From Pseudocitrobacter corydidari (lineage in GTDB: Bacteria; Pseudomonadota; Gammaproteobacteria; Enterobacterales; Enterobacteriaceae), in contig NZ_CP087880.1 of NCBI RefSeq assembly GCF_021172065.1, positions 1,650,583 through 1,714,582 on the forward strand: a DNA stretch of 64,000 nt. Reading direction: 5' to 3'. Below the pieces are notes generated by a model. It saw only the letters and a list, made by a program, of their open reading frames with translations. It did no database searches and was not told the origin of the DNA. A program made the translations under genes and the position numbers. Below, piece after piece: positions 29,952-40,060 of this stretch (positions are counted from its first letter, which is position 1; each line of letters starts with the position of its first letter).

Positions 29952-30646
29952 CAGACGCTCCCCTGTGTGTGTCGAAGTCGGGTAACCAGGCGGTCGCCCA
30001 AAAACTGGATAAGCTGAATAGCCACAATTAGCACCACAATGGTGGCAATCATGATGTGGTTGTCGAAACGCTGATAACCGTACACCACCGCGAGATAACC
30101 GATTCCCCCCGCCCCGATGGTGCCCGCGATCGCTGAATACTCAATCATCGAGATGATGTTAAGTGTCACCGCCGCCACCAGCGCAGGCAGCGCTTCGCTC
30201 AGTTGCGCTTTGGTAATGATTTGCCAGGCGGAGCCACCGCAAACCAGCCCGACCGCCGTCACGTCTGCGGGCAGTTCGCGCAATGCGTTCTCCACCAGCC
30301 GCGCGAAGAACGGGATCCCGGCGACAATCATCGGCACCACCGCAGCGGGAATGCCGATGGTGGTTCCCGTCAGCCACCAGGTGAACGGAATGATGGCGGC
30401 CATCAGCACCAGAAACGGCAGCGATCGTCCGACGTTGGCAATACTGTTGAGTACGCGATGCAGGGCCGGACGAGGGAACAGCCCGCGCGCAGAGGTATTG
30501 AACAGGACAACGCCGCCCACGCCTCCCAGCGTCACAACAAACAGCATCACGATAGAGACCATCAGCGCCGTCTCCCCCAGTGCGGGCAGCAGCAGCGTAT
30601 GAATCTCACTCCACGGCGTATCCTGACTGACAGTGGTGGGTTTCAT
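29951..30646 (-). CDS. MetI-like ABC transporter permease
   Basis: This inner-membrane permease has 231 residues and five or six hydrophobic helices. The coupling loop with the EAA-type consensus is ENALRELPADVTAVGLVCGG (about residues 116-135), followed by ITKAQLSEALPAL. The family is the one that serves MetNIQ methionine importers. It overlaps the upstream ATPase gene by 4 bp and the downstream binding-protein gene by 1 bp, so the three transporter genes are translationally coupled. Confidence 0.9.
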   Translation of the reverse strand: MKPTTVSQDTPWSEIHTLLLPALGETALMVSIVMLFVVTLGGVGGVVLFNTSARGLFPRPALHRVLNSIANVGRSLPFLVLMAAIIPFTWWLTGTTIGIPAAVVPMIVAGIPFFARLVENALRELPADVTAVGLVCGGSAWQIITKAQLSEALPALVAAVTLNIISMIEYSAIAGTIGAGGIGYLAVVYGYQRFDNHIMIATIVVLIVAIQLIQFLGDRLVTRLRHTQGSV

Positions 30647-31662
30647 ACCGCCTCCTTCAACGCTCGCGGCGCGTCCAGAACCTGCGCAACCACACCAAGA
30701 TGCGCTAACTGCGCGACCAGCCGAGGAATCGACACGCGTTCGTGAGTAAAGCTGATGCCAATCTGCATTCTGCCGCTGAGCAAGCCGTTAATTTGCTCAA
30801 CATGACCGCCCAGCACATCGACACGCAGACCGTGCTGTTGGCTAAGCTGGCTGATCCAGTCCGTGCGCGCGCTGCCGTCGGTACGATAGCTCACACGCAG
30901 TAACACATCGGCAGGCGTGGAGGCCGGTGCCAGTGGCATCAGTTGCTGACCGAGGTGGGAATCCGGCTGCGCCAGCAGCGTTTTCAGCGCCCCTGACTGC
31001 ACAATCTCGCCCTCGCGGATCTCCGCGACCGCATCCGCCGTCGTTCGCACCACGTCCATTTCGTGGGTGATCAAGACAATGGCAAGCCGATAGTCATCAC
31101 GTAACTGACGCAGCAGTTTCAGCACCGAATCTGTCGCCTGCGGATCCAGCCCGGAAGTGGCTTCATCCGCCAGCAACACTGACGGACGTAACGCCAGCGC
31201 GCGGGCGATGCCAATGCGCTGACGCTGGCCGCCGGAAAGCTGTGCCGGATAAGCCTGCGCTTTGTGACTCAGCCCGACGCTTTCAAGCAGTTCGCCCACG
31301 CGGGCGTGAATATCCCTCTCCACCACGCCAAGGTATTCCAGCGGCAGAGCAATGTTCTGCCACGCCGTCTTACGCCCGAGCAACGCCGAGGACTGGAAAA
31401 CGGTGCCAATCGCACGACGCTCCCGGCGCAGGGCAACACCTGAGAGCAGCGAGAGATCGTTACCGTTGACCCTGATGCTGCCACTATCGGGGCGCTCCAG
31501 CAGGCTGATGCACTTCGCCAGCGTCGATTTCCCCGCCCCGCTCGGGCCGACCACTGCCGTGATCGAACCCGCCTGCACCTGCAACGAAATCCCTTTCAAA
31601 ACCGGCGTCACGTTGCCGCTTGCGCTACGGTAACTCTTTGAAAGATTTTCGATTTCAATCAT
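30643..31662 (-). CDS. MetN-like ABC transporter ATPase with NIL domain
   Basis: This 339-residue ATPase shows Walker A GPSGAGKST (about 39-47), LSGGQRQRIGIARALALRPS, Walker B VLLADEATSGLD and the switch LITHEMDVV. The C-terminal 90 residues (from about 250) form a NIL-type domain, the substrate-sensing regulatory part of MetN, including INGLLSGRMQIGISF. The presence of this domain supports amino-acid-like substrates. It begins on the last base of the monooxygenase gene overlap (4 bp). Confidence 0.9.
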   Translation of the reverse strand: MIEIENLSKSYRSASGNVTPVLKGISLQVQAGSITAVVGPSGAGKSTLAKCISLLERPDSGSIRVNGNDLSLLSGVALRRERRAIGTVFQSSALLGRKTAWQNIALPLEYLGVVERDIHARVGELLESVGLSHKAQAYPAQLSGGQRQRIGIARALALRPSVLLADEATSGLDPQATDSVLKLLRQLRDDYRLAIVLITHEMDVVRTTADAVAEIREGEIVQSGALKTLLAQPDSHLGQQLMPLAPASTPADVLLRVSYRTDGSARTDWISQLSQQHGLRVDVLGGHVEQINGLLSGRMQIGISFTHERVSIPRLVAQLAHLGVVAQVLDAPRALKEAV

Positions 31663-33065
31663 GCGACCTTTTCTCCCGCCTCAACGGACTGCCCAGCATG
31701 AATGCGATAGCTCGCACCAGGGTGTGGCGCCTGCAAACGGGCATCCCCTCCGAACAGTTTTTCGCGCAGGGTGCCGGGGCGATACTCTTTCTTGAAGACG
31801 CCGCGCTTTTGCAGTTCCGGGATCAACAGTTCCACCACATCGGTAAAGGTTTCGTGAGTCACGGCGTAGGCCAGGTTGAAGCCGTCCACGTCGGTCTCTT
31901 CCACCCACGATTGCAGTTCATCGGCGACGGTTTGCGCGCTGCCCACCATTAACGGGCCGAATCCCCCAATACCGACCCACTCCGCCATCGCTTCTACCGT
32001 CCACTGACGGTTAGGATCGGCCGTTGAGAACGCCTCAACCACCGACTGAATGGCGTTGGTCTGCGAGTATGTGAAGATTTGGTCCGGTTTAAACTGGCCG
32101 AAGTCGATCCCTGTCCAGCCGGAGATCAGCGCCAGTGCGCCCTCGTAGCTGACGTACGATTTGTACTCATTCCATTTCGCCTGTGCGGCTTTGTCCGTTT
32201 CGCCGACGATGACCGTTTGCATGTTGAAAATCAGAATACTGTGCGGGTCGCGCCCGGCTTCAGCGGCGCGGCGACGAATATCGGCCACGGTCTTTTTGAG
32301 CAACGCTTTTGACGGCGCAGCCACGAACACGCACTCCGCGTGGCTGGCGGCAAACTGTTTACCCCGGCTGGATGCTCCCGCCTGATACAGCACCGGCGTG
32401 CGCTGCGGGGAAGGCTCGCAAAGGTGAAAACCCGGTACGTCAAAGAATTTACCGTGGTGGTTAATATTGTGGATTTTGCTCGGATCGCTAAAGATGCGGC
32501 GCTCGCGGTCACGCAGGATCGCGCCCTCTTCCCAGCTGCCTTCCAGCAGTTTGTACACCACGTCGAGATACTCATCGGCGTAGTCGTAACGCACGTCGTG
32601 ATCCGTTTGCGCTTTATGGCCGATATTACGCGCCCCGCTTTCCAGATAAGAGGTGACAATATTCCAGCCCACGCGGCCTTTGGTCAGATGGTCAAGGGTC
32701 GAAAGACGGCGGGCAAACGGGTACGGGTGCTCGAACGACAGCGACGCGGTCAGGCCAAAACCAAGATGCTCGGTCACCAGCGCCATCGGGGTTATCAGCG
32801 CCAGCGGATCGTTTACCGGTACCTGCGCGGCCTGGCGAATCGCCGCCTCGCCGTTACCGTTCAGGACGTCATAAACCCCCAGCACATCGGCAATAAACAG
32901 GCCGTCAAACTTACCGCGCTCCAGTAAACGCGCCAGATCGACCCAGTAATCCAGGTCTTTATACTGCCAGGAGCGATCGCGCGGATGCGCCCACAGGCCC
33001 GGCGACTGATGGCCGACACAGTTCATATCAAAAGCGTTAAGACGAATTTCACGTTGCGATGGCAT
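31659..33065 (-). CDS. NtaA/SnaA/DszA-family FMN-dependent monooxygenase
   Basis: This 468-residue protein is a flavin-dependent monooxygenase of the bacterial-luciferase superfamily. It belongs to the group including nitrilotriacetate NtaA, pristinamycin SnaA, dibenzothiophene-sulfone DszA and B. subtilis YtnJ/YxeK. Signatures are LNAFDMNCVGHQSPGLWAHP, TSYLESGARNIGH and GRVGWNIVTSYLESG. It uses reduced FMN and oxygen to split C-S or C-N bonds. The ATG at 33065 has an ACAGGAGAG site and matches the family start. With the SsuD-like gene in the same operon, two different flavin monooxygenases are encoded here. Confidence 0.9.
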   Translation of the reverse strand: MPSQREIRLNAFDMNCVGHQSPGLWAHPRDRSWQYKDLDYWVDLARLLERGKFDGLFIADVLGVYDVLNGNGEAAIRQAAQVPVNDPLALITPMALVTEHLGFGLTASLSFEHPYPFARRLSTLDHLTKGRVGWNIVTSYLESGARNIGHKAQTDHDVRYDYADEYLDVVYKLLEGSWEEGAILRDRERRIFSDPSKIHNINHHGKFFDVPGFHLCEPSPQRTPVLYQAGASSRGKQFAASHAECVFVAAPSKALLKKTVADIRRRAAEAGRDPHSILIFNMQTVIVGETDKAAQAKWNEYKSYVSYEGALALISGWTGIDFGQFKPDQIFTYSQTNAIQSVVEAFSTADPNRQWTVEAMAEWVGIGGFGPLMVGSAQTVADELQSWVEETDVDGFNLAYAVTHETFTDVVELLIPELQKRGVFKKEYRPGTLREKLFGGDARLQAPHPGASYRIHAGQSVEAGEKVA

Positions 33066-33135
33066 AGCACTCTCCTGTCGCGCCAGGGGCAAACCTGGCG
33101 CTATGTCATTTCATAGTTTTTAGAGGGGAATTTTT

Positions 33136-34518
33136 TTAGATGATGGGACATCGTGCTGACAGCGTCAGCAGGGCTTCGCGGGCGACGGCCTGAGCATGAT
33201 CCGCCACCTGCGGCAGGCCCATCAGTTCACCAAAGCGGCCACGGGCAGCAGGCCCGGAGACCAGGAATATGGCAGAAGGTTTACCCTGCGCATCCAGCGT
33301 TTGCGAATGGGTATCGACGTCGATCCCTAAACCCAGCGCATCGGGGCGAATCACGCCAGCACGGCGCAAATCACGTAAAAACGGCTGGCTTTCCGTGAGC
33401 GAAGCGTGCGCGGGCCCGGTGGTTAAAATCAGATAATCGACGGACAGATCCTGCGGCGCATCATTGCGCACCGCGAGCTGTACACGCAGATGATTCTCCT
33501 TCGCCGTCACCGTTTTCAGCCTGGCCGCCAGCACAGTGAGTAAGCCAGCCTCCTGCTTCGCGGTAATGGCATCGGCCACCTGTGGCGCAATGCGGTAGCG
33601 GTGCACATCCCAGAAGCGGCGCAGATGACGCAGGAACTGGCGCTGTTCGCGCTCACTTAACTGTTGCCAAATCGACTGCCCCTGGCTGCGGACTTCATCA
33701 AGCACCACCTGCCAGGGCAGACCGATTTCAGCGGCACGGGCAATATCTTCGCGAATCTGTCGCAAGCACTGGCGCAGCGATCCGTGGGCATACTCCGCCT
33801 GCCATTTTGGCAAACCTGCCGCCGCGTTAGGCCGTGAAAGTAAGCCGTGGCGCGAGAACGCCAGCAGTTTGCCGCGATGCCCTAAGCGGGTCAGCGATGC
33901 CACGACATCCGCCATGCTCAGTGCGGTACCGACAATCGCCACGTTGGCTTCAGGGGGGATGTTTTCCAGCGCCCCGGCAACCCACGGGTTGGCTACCAAG
34001 CGCGGATGTTCGGCAATCGCCCGCACTTCTTTAGGGAGATCCGGCGGCGGATGACTGACCGCCAGCACCACGCGATCGGCTGAGATCTTACGCCCCTGCG
34101 CGGTGATCACCTGATTATCCTGCCAGGCCACGGCGGTATCACGCAGATGGGAGACGCGTCCTGGCTGCTTTTGCGCCTCGGTGAGAAACGCCTGGGCGAC
34201 ATAGCGACCAAACTCGCCACGCTGCGGATAGACGCTGCCATCGGGGCGACGGGCGTCAGCATCGCGCAGGAAACTCGTCTGCTGACGATACCAGCGGTCA
34301 AACGCCCCCTCTTCCTCGCCGGAAAGCTGCATCCTGGACGCCGGAACATTGATGCGATGCGCCGGGTCGGCGGCGGAGTACGCCACGCCCAGCCCCGGCT
34401 GCTCTCGGGGCTCAATGAGGGTGATACGCACAGGCGTTTGCGCTTCGCGCAGCAGATGAATTGCCACCGCCGCCCCGCTGAAGCCGCCGCCAATAATCAC
34501 AATATGAGGTTCACTCAT
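33136..34518 (-). CDS. FAD/NAD(P)-binding protein (NAD_binding_9 type, YdhS-like)
   Basis: The protein starts with a Rossmann nucleotide-binding motif, IVIIGGGFSGAAVAIHLL (G-x-G-x-x-G, residues 9-14), and has a second NAD(P) region around NVAIVGTALSMADVVASL. GLGVAYS and HRINVPASRMQL are typical of the FAD-NAD(P)-binding family that includes YdhS. The ATG at 34516-34518 has a GGAGAT site and starts the family core; the upstream open frame is not used. It has 460 residues. In this operon it may act as the oxidoreductase that reduces flavin, or as an N- or S-oxygenase; the sequence alone cannot decide. Confidence 0.82.
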   Translation of the reverse strand: MSEPHIVIIGGGFSGAAVAIHLLREAQTPVRITLIEPREQPGLGVAYSAADPAHRINVPASRMQLSGEEEGAFDRWYRQQTSFLRDADARRPDGSVYPQRGEFGRYVAQAFLTEAQKQPGRVSHLRDTAVAWQDNQVITAQGRKISADRVVLAVSHPPPDLPKEVRAIAEHPRLVANPWVAGALENIPPEANVAIVGTALSMADVVASLTRLGHRGKLLAFSRHGLLSRPNAAAGLPKWQAEYAHGSLRQCLRQIREDIARAAEIGLPWQVVLDEVRSQGQSIWQQLSEREQRQFLRHLRRFWDVHRYRIAPQVADAITAKQEAGLLTVLAARLKTVTAKENHLRVQLAVRNDAPQDLSVDYLILTTGPAHASLTESQPFLRDLRRAGVIRPDALGLGIDVDTHSQTLDAQGKPSAIFLVSGPAARGRFGELMGLPQVADHAQAVAREALLTLSARCPII

Positions 34519-34540
34519 CGCACATCTCCACAAACCTTGT

Positions 34541-35713
34541 TTAACTGGCGCTGACCTGTTTTGTCGGACGCGCCGCACCGCCGATGGTTTCGCCAAACGG
34601 ACCGGTATTCACGTTGCCGGACTGGCTACGCGGACGCGTACTCAGCGGCAGCATCGGCATCACCAGCTCGGCGAAACGATGTGCCTCTTCGAGATGCGGG
34701 TAGCCGGAGAAAATAAAATTCGTGATCCCTAAAGCCTGGTACTCACGAATACGTTCCGCCACCTGCTGCGGATTTCCCACCAGCGCGGTGCCTGCGCCGC
34801 CGCGCACCAGGCCAACGCCCGCCCATAGATTGGGCGAGATAACCAGATTATCGCGATTCCCTTTATGTAAGGCGCTCATGCGCGCCTGGCCGGTTGAATC
34901 CATACGCGAGAAGATCTGCTGCGCCTGCGCGATGGTGTCATCATCCAGATGTGCAATCAGCTTGTCGGCGGCGGCCCACGCCTCTTCTTCCGTTTCGCGC
35001 ACAATGACGTGCAGACGGATACCGTATTGCAGCTCACGTCCTTTCGCTTTCGCCCGCGCTTTCACCACTTCCAGCTTCTCCGCCACCTGCGCTGGCGGCT
35101 CGCCCCAGGTCAGATAAGCGTCGATATGATCTGAAGCAACGTCAATCGCCGCATCGGATGAACCGCCGAAGTACAGCGGCGGACCATTCTCCTGCACCGG
35201 CGGGAACAGCACTTCCGCGCCTTCCACCTTGATATGCTTGCCGTGGTAGTCGACCTTTTCACCCGCCAGCAGGCGGCGATAAACATCAAGGAATTCCTGG
35301 GTCACTTCATAGCGTTCAGTATGATTCAGGAAAATCCCGTCGCCTTTGTTTTCTACCGGGTCACCGCCGGTCACCACGTTAATCAGCAAACGGCCTTCTG
35401 ACAGGCGATCCAGCGTTGCCGCCATGCGTGCCGCAAGCGTTGGCGGCTGAAGCCCAGGACGCACCGCCACCAGATAACGCAGATTACGCGTCTGCGGGGC
35501 CAGCGCGGCGGCCACCAGCCAGGAGTCTTCACAGCTTTTACCGGTTGGGATCAGCACACCGTAATAGCCCAGGCTATCGGCGGCCACCGCCACCTGTTGC
35601 AGATAAGGCAAATCAACCGGACGCCCACCCTGGGTGGTGCCCAGATAGCGACCATCACCGTGGGTTGGCAGGAACCAGAAGACATTCAGGTTATTATCGG
35701 ATTTCGCTGTCAT
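34541..35713 (-). CDS. SsuD-like FMNH2-dependent alkanesulfonate monooxygenase
   Basis: This 390-residue protein is strongly SsuD-like: [49 protein letters not shown] and [20 protein letters not shown]. SsuD oxidises C1 to C8 and larger alkanesulfonates with FMNH2 and oxygen, releasing sulfite. This copy is not beside ssuEACB and has diverged from the E. coli protein, so its preferred substrate may differ. It is the first gene of the operon. The ATG at 35713 has a TAAAGGAAA site, and a sigma-54 promoter lies about 70 bases upstream. Confidence 0.88.
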   Translation of the reverse strand: MTAKSDNNLNVFWFLPTHGDGRYLGTTQGGRPVDLPYLQQVAVAADSLGYYGVLIPTGKSCEDSWLVAAALAPQTRNLRYLVAVRPGLQPPTLAARMAATLDRLSEGRLLINVVTGGDPVENKGDGIFLNHTERYEVTQEFLDVYRRLLAGEKVDYHGKHIKVEGAEVLFPPVQENGPPLYFGGSSDAAIDVASDHIDAYLTWGEPPAQVAEKLEVVKARAKAKGRELQYGIRLHVIVRETEEEAWAAADKLIAHLDDDTIAQAQQIFSRMDSTGQARMSALHKGNRDNLVISPNLWAGVGLVRGGAGTALVGNPQQVAERIREYQALGITNFIFSGYPHLEEAHRFAELVMPMLPLSTRPRSQSGNVNTGPFGETIGGAARPTKQVSAS

Positions 35714-35782
35714 TATCTCTTTCCTTTATAACTATATTCACTATTTATCGAAGCGTTTCTTCAAGATGGTTATAACTGTATT

Positions 35783-35798
35783 AGCGAAATCCGTGCCA
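35783..35798 (-). promoter_or_regulatory. Sigma-54 promoter of the organosulfur operon
   Basis: On the minus strand the sequence reads TGGCACGGATTTCGCT: a perfect TGGCACG at -24, GG and GC exactly ten bases apart, and TCGC at -12 (one mismatch to TTGC). Transcription would begin near 35772, some 60 bases before the SsuD-like start. The divergent regulator is a sigma-54 activator, which strongly supports the assignment. Confidence 0.82.
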
Positions 35799-35863
35799 AA
35801 ATTTAACAAAAATTAAAATCATTAATATCATGTAGTTAACACATATGGCGCGATCAACCTCTC

Positions 35864-35909
35864 GTTGCAAATGCGACAAGTAGCGGACACACCCTGCTGC
35901 AAATGCAAC
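35864..35909. promoter_or_regulatory. Two enhancer palindromes, probable activator-binding sites
   Basis: GTTGCAAATGCGAC (35864-35877) and GCTGCAAATGCAAC (35896-35909) are near-identical imperfect palindromes of the form GTTGC-AAAT-GCAAC. They are 32 bases apart, three helical turns, and lie some 65-125 bases upstream of the sigma-54 promoter. This is classic enhancer-binding-protein architecture and the natural target of the adjacent regulator. Confidence 0.7.
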
Positions 35910-35987
35910 AAACCGGGCCTTCCCCGCTCTGGTGTATTGCTCCGGTAAAAGATAAGTTCGGCATATGAATTACGCGGAGCCAAACCT

Positions 35988-37910
35988 ATGCTAAACGCCT
36001 CTACCCCTGTGCTGATTGACCCGGCCTCCAAAGCCTTTCAAAGCCTGCTTGACCGATTTGCCCCGACCGATGCCACCGTGCTCATCATTGGTGAGACCGG
36101 CAGCGGCAAAGAGGTGGTGGCTCGCTACCTTCATCACCATAGCCCGCGTAGCCACGCGCCCTTTCTGGCGGTGAACTGCGGTGCATTGACCGAGTCGCTG
36201 GCAGAAGCGGAACTGTTCGGTCATGAGAAAGGCGCATTTACCGGTGCGATGCAGGCGCAGCCCGGCTGGTTTGAGGCCGCTGAAGGCGGCACGCTGCTGC
36301 TGGATGAAATTGGCGAGCTGAGCCTGGCGTTGCAGGTCAAACTGCTGCGCGTGTTGCAGGAGCGCGAGATAACCCGAGTGGGCTCGCGCAGACCCATCAA
36401 GGTGAACGTGCGGGTGATTGCCGCGACCCATGTCGATCTTGAGCAGGCCATTCGCGAGCGTCGATTCCGGGAAGATCTCTTCTATCGCCTTAATATTGCG
36501 GCGGTTAACCTTCCGGCGCTGCGCCAGCGGCGCCAGGATATCCCATTACTTGCAGAGCATTTTTTACAGCTTTACGCCAGACGCTTAGGCAAACCCTCTC
36601 GCCGTTTAGCCCCGGATACGCTGGCCGCGATGATGGACTATTCATGGCCTGGCAACGTGCGTGAGCTGGAGAACATGCTGCATACGGCCGTATTGCTCAG
36701 CCAGGAGGAAGTCATTACGCCTGCGCAACTGCGCTTTACTTCCGCACCAGCAAGGAACGATGAGCAAGAAGAAGATTCATTGGCGGCGTTTATGCGCGAG
36801 CAGTTAACGCTGCACGGCGGGCAACTGTACGATCGGGTGATGAACGCGATGATTCAGACGGCGATGAGCCAAAGCGACAATAATCAGAGCCAGGCCGCCG
36901 CACTGCTGGGCATCAGTCGCCACTCGTTGCGCACTCACCTGGCGCATCTCGGAGTAATAAAAAGTCGCCGCAAACCGGGGGCTGTACTGATGAGCGCCTC
37001 CTCGCCTGTCCCGCGCGAGCGTGAGCTGCGTATTGGTTATCAACGTTTCGGCAACCTTGGCGTGCTGAAGGCGCGTCAGACGCTGGAGCGCGAATTTGCC
37101 GGGCGCGGCGTGAACGTCCTGTGGAGCGAATTCCCCGCCGGCCCGCAAATGTTGCAGGCGCTAAGCAACAACGATATCGATTTTGGCACCACGGGCGAAG
37201 CGCCGCCGGTCTTTGCCCAGTCGCGCGAAAACGCGCTGCTTTACGTCGCCTGGGAGCCGCCCGCGCCACGCAGCGTGGCCATGGTGGTGCCGAACGACAG
37301 CGACATTCAGCACATTCGTCAGCTGCGCGGTAAACGCATTGCCCTGAATAAAGGTTCCAATGTGCACTGGCTGCTGGTGCAGATTCTGGAAGAGGCGGGT
37401 TTACGCCTTGAGGATGTAAAAGTGGTGTACGCACCGCCCAAATATCCGTTAACGCCCAGCGACTATCTGGCCGCCGACGCGTGGATGATGTGGGACCCGG
37501 TACTCAGTGATGCAGAGAAAAGCGGTCAACTGCGGATTGTCGCCACCGGCGAGGGGCGTGTGAACAACCATCAGTTTTATATCGCTCGCCGTCAGTACGC
37601 GCAGTATAACGATGACATTATTGCGCATGTCGTTGATGCGCTCGGCAGAACCGGGAAGTTTATCGACAGACAGCGTCATGACGCGGCGCAGTTGCTTTCC
37701 AGCGAACTGGGGCTGGATATCGCCTCGCTGGAGTGTGCGCTGGCCCGTCGCAGCCATCAAACCCGCGAAATGGATTTAAAAGTGATTCGCGCCCAGCAAA
37801 CCATCGCCGATCGCTTCTACGCGCTGGGCCTGCTGAGCAAACCCGTGGCGGTGCGCGACGCCATCTGGTGCGCGAAAGTGGAACAGGCCGAACCGTGGAT
37901 TGCGGCCTGA
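35988..37910 (+). CDS. Sigma-54 activator fused to an SsuA-like sulfonate-binding domain
   Basis: The 640-residue protein has two parts in a single uninterrupted frame. Residues 1-330 resemble SfnR-type enhancer-binding proteins: Walker A GETGSGKE (35-42), the sigma-54 contact loop GAFTGA (82-87), Walker [11 protein letters not shown] (101-110), [11 protein letters not shown] (219-229) and a Fis-type helix-turn-helix ([20 protein letters not shown], about 299-318). There is no receiver or PAS domain. Residues about 346-635 are an SsuA-like aliphatic-sulfonate binding domain lacking a signal peptide: [54 protein letters not shown] and [14 protein letters not shown] infer the second part senses an organosulfur ligand in the cytosol and controls the AAA+ motor. 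It is divergent from the operon and convergent with yeaC. Confidence 0.88.
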   Translation: MLNASTPVLIDPASKAFQSLLDRFAPTDATVLIIGETGSGKEVVARYLHHHSPRSHAPFLAVNCGALTESLAEAELFGHEKGAFTGAMQAQPGWFEAAEGGTLLLDEIGELSLALQVKLLRVLQEREITRVGSRRPIKVNVRVIAATHVDLEQAIRERRFREDLFYRLNIAAVNLPALRQRRQDIPLLAEHFLQLYARRLGKPSRRLAPDTLAAMMDYSWPGNVRELENMLHTAVLLSQEEVITPAQLRFTSAPARNDEQEEDSLAAFMREQLTLHGGQLYDRVMNAMIQTAMSQSDNNQSQAAALLGISRHSLRTHLAHLGVIKSRRKPGAVLMSASSPVPRERELRIGYQRFGNLGVLKARQTLEREFAGRGVNVLWSEFPAGPQMLQALSNNDIDFGTTGEAPPVFAQSRENALLYVAWEPPAPRSVAMVVPNDSDIQHIRQLRGKRIALNKGSNVHWLLVQILEEAGLRLEDVKVVYAPPKYPLTPSDYLAADAWMMWDPVLSDAEKSGQLRIVATGEGRVNNHQFYIARRQYAQYNDDIIAHVVDALGRTGKFIDRQRHDAAQLLSSELGLDIASLECALARRSHQTREMDLKVIRAQQTIADRFYALGLLSKPVAVRDAIWCAKVEQAEPWIAA

Positions 37911-37916
37911 TAAGAC

Positions 37917-38195
37917 TCAGTGCTGCTTAAAGGTGGCGATGGGCTTCGGTGAAATGCCGAAGTCCTCTTTCAGCTGCTGCTTACTTTTCATCACCATCTG
38001 CCCGTTGGTGTCGATGGTCATATGCTGGGCGTCGCTGTTGTAGCGCGCCTGCCAGAGCATCACCAGTTGCAGGCAGTTCTCTTTTTGCTCTGCGGTCAGG
38101 GCCACACCATCCGGCCATTTCCCCAGCTCCACCGCCGTCATCAAACGCTGATAAACGTCCGGTGTCATATTGTCGATAATTTGCTCAATACTCAT
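37917..38195 (-). CDS. yeaC: DUF1315 protein YeaC
   Basis: YeaC is a small cytosolic protein of 92 residues, unknown in function, starting MSIEQIIDNMTPDVYQRLMT and containing AVELGKWPDGVALTAEQKEN. It has no membrane segment. It lies beside msrB and gapA as in E. coli. Its 3' end faces the regulator gene with a gap of six bases, showing that the organosulfur cluster was inserted directly next to it. Confidence 0.92.
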   Translation of the reverse strand: MSIEQIIDNMTPDVYQRLMTAVELGKWPDGVALTAEQKENCLQLVMLWQARYNSDAQHMTIDTNGQMVMKSKQQLKEDFGISPKPIATFKQH

Positions 38196-38238
38196 GTCCG
38201 ACTCCGACTGTTAAGGAATAATTTGCTGAATCGTTTTT

Positions 38239-38652
38239 TCAACCTTTAGTTGACTCACCTTTCTCGCCATCCGTGAAGCTCAGTGACGCCGAATTGACGC
38301 AAAAACGTTCACCTGTCGGCTGAGGCCCATCGGGGAAGACATGGCCCAGGTGTGCATCGCAATTTCCGCAACGGATTTCAGTACGTTGCATACCGTGGGA
38401 GTAATCGTTGAGATAGCGGATCGCGGTATCGCTTACGGGCTCATAAAAACTTGGCCAGCCACATCCGGAATCGTACTTACTTTCGGAGTGGAAAAGTGGC
38501 GCATCGCACACTAAACAATGGTAAATCCCGTCACGCTTATTATGCAGCAAACGTCCGGTGAATGGCGGCTCGGTGCCGTGATTCTGCGTGACGTAGAACT
38601 GCATTTCGCTTAAATTTTTTTTGAGTTCTTCGGGGGTAGGTTTGTTCGCCAT
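38239..38652 (-). CDS. msrB: Peptide methionine (R)-S-oxide reductase
   Basis: MsrB reduces the R epimer of methionine sulfoxide in proteins. Two structural zinc-binding CxxC pairs (CLVCD and CGNCD) are present. The catalytic Cys is in [13 protein letters not shown] near the end, and the substrate pocket [15 protein letters not shown] is intact. From the ATG at 38650-38652 ([12 protein letters not shown]) there are 137 residues, the E. coli length; a GTG three codons upstream is possible. It is divergent from gapA. Confidence 0.96.
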   Translation of the reverse strand: MANKPTPEELKKNLSEMQFYVTQNHGTEPPFTGRLLHNKRDGIYHCLVCDAPLFHSESKYDSGCGWPSFYEPVSDTAIRYLNDYSHGMQRTEIRCGNCDAHLGHVFPDGPQPTGERFCVNSASLSFTDGEKGESTKG

Positions 38653-39987
<1,335 letters not shown>

Positions 39988-40011
39988 GTTGAGATGAAAC
40001 AGTAATCTGAA

Positions 40012-40039
40012 AGAGCGACTTCGGTCGCTCTTTTTTTTG
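40012..40039 (+). terminator. Terminator of gapA
   Basis: AGAGCGAC and GTCGCTCT pair around TTCG-like loop bases, followed by eight T residues. It is a textbook rho-independent terminator between gapA and yeaD; yeaD may be reached by readthrough. Confidence 0.92.
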
Positions 40040-40060
40040 TTTGAAAAGAAGGATTGCGTA

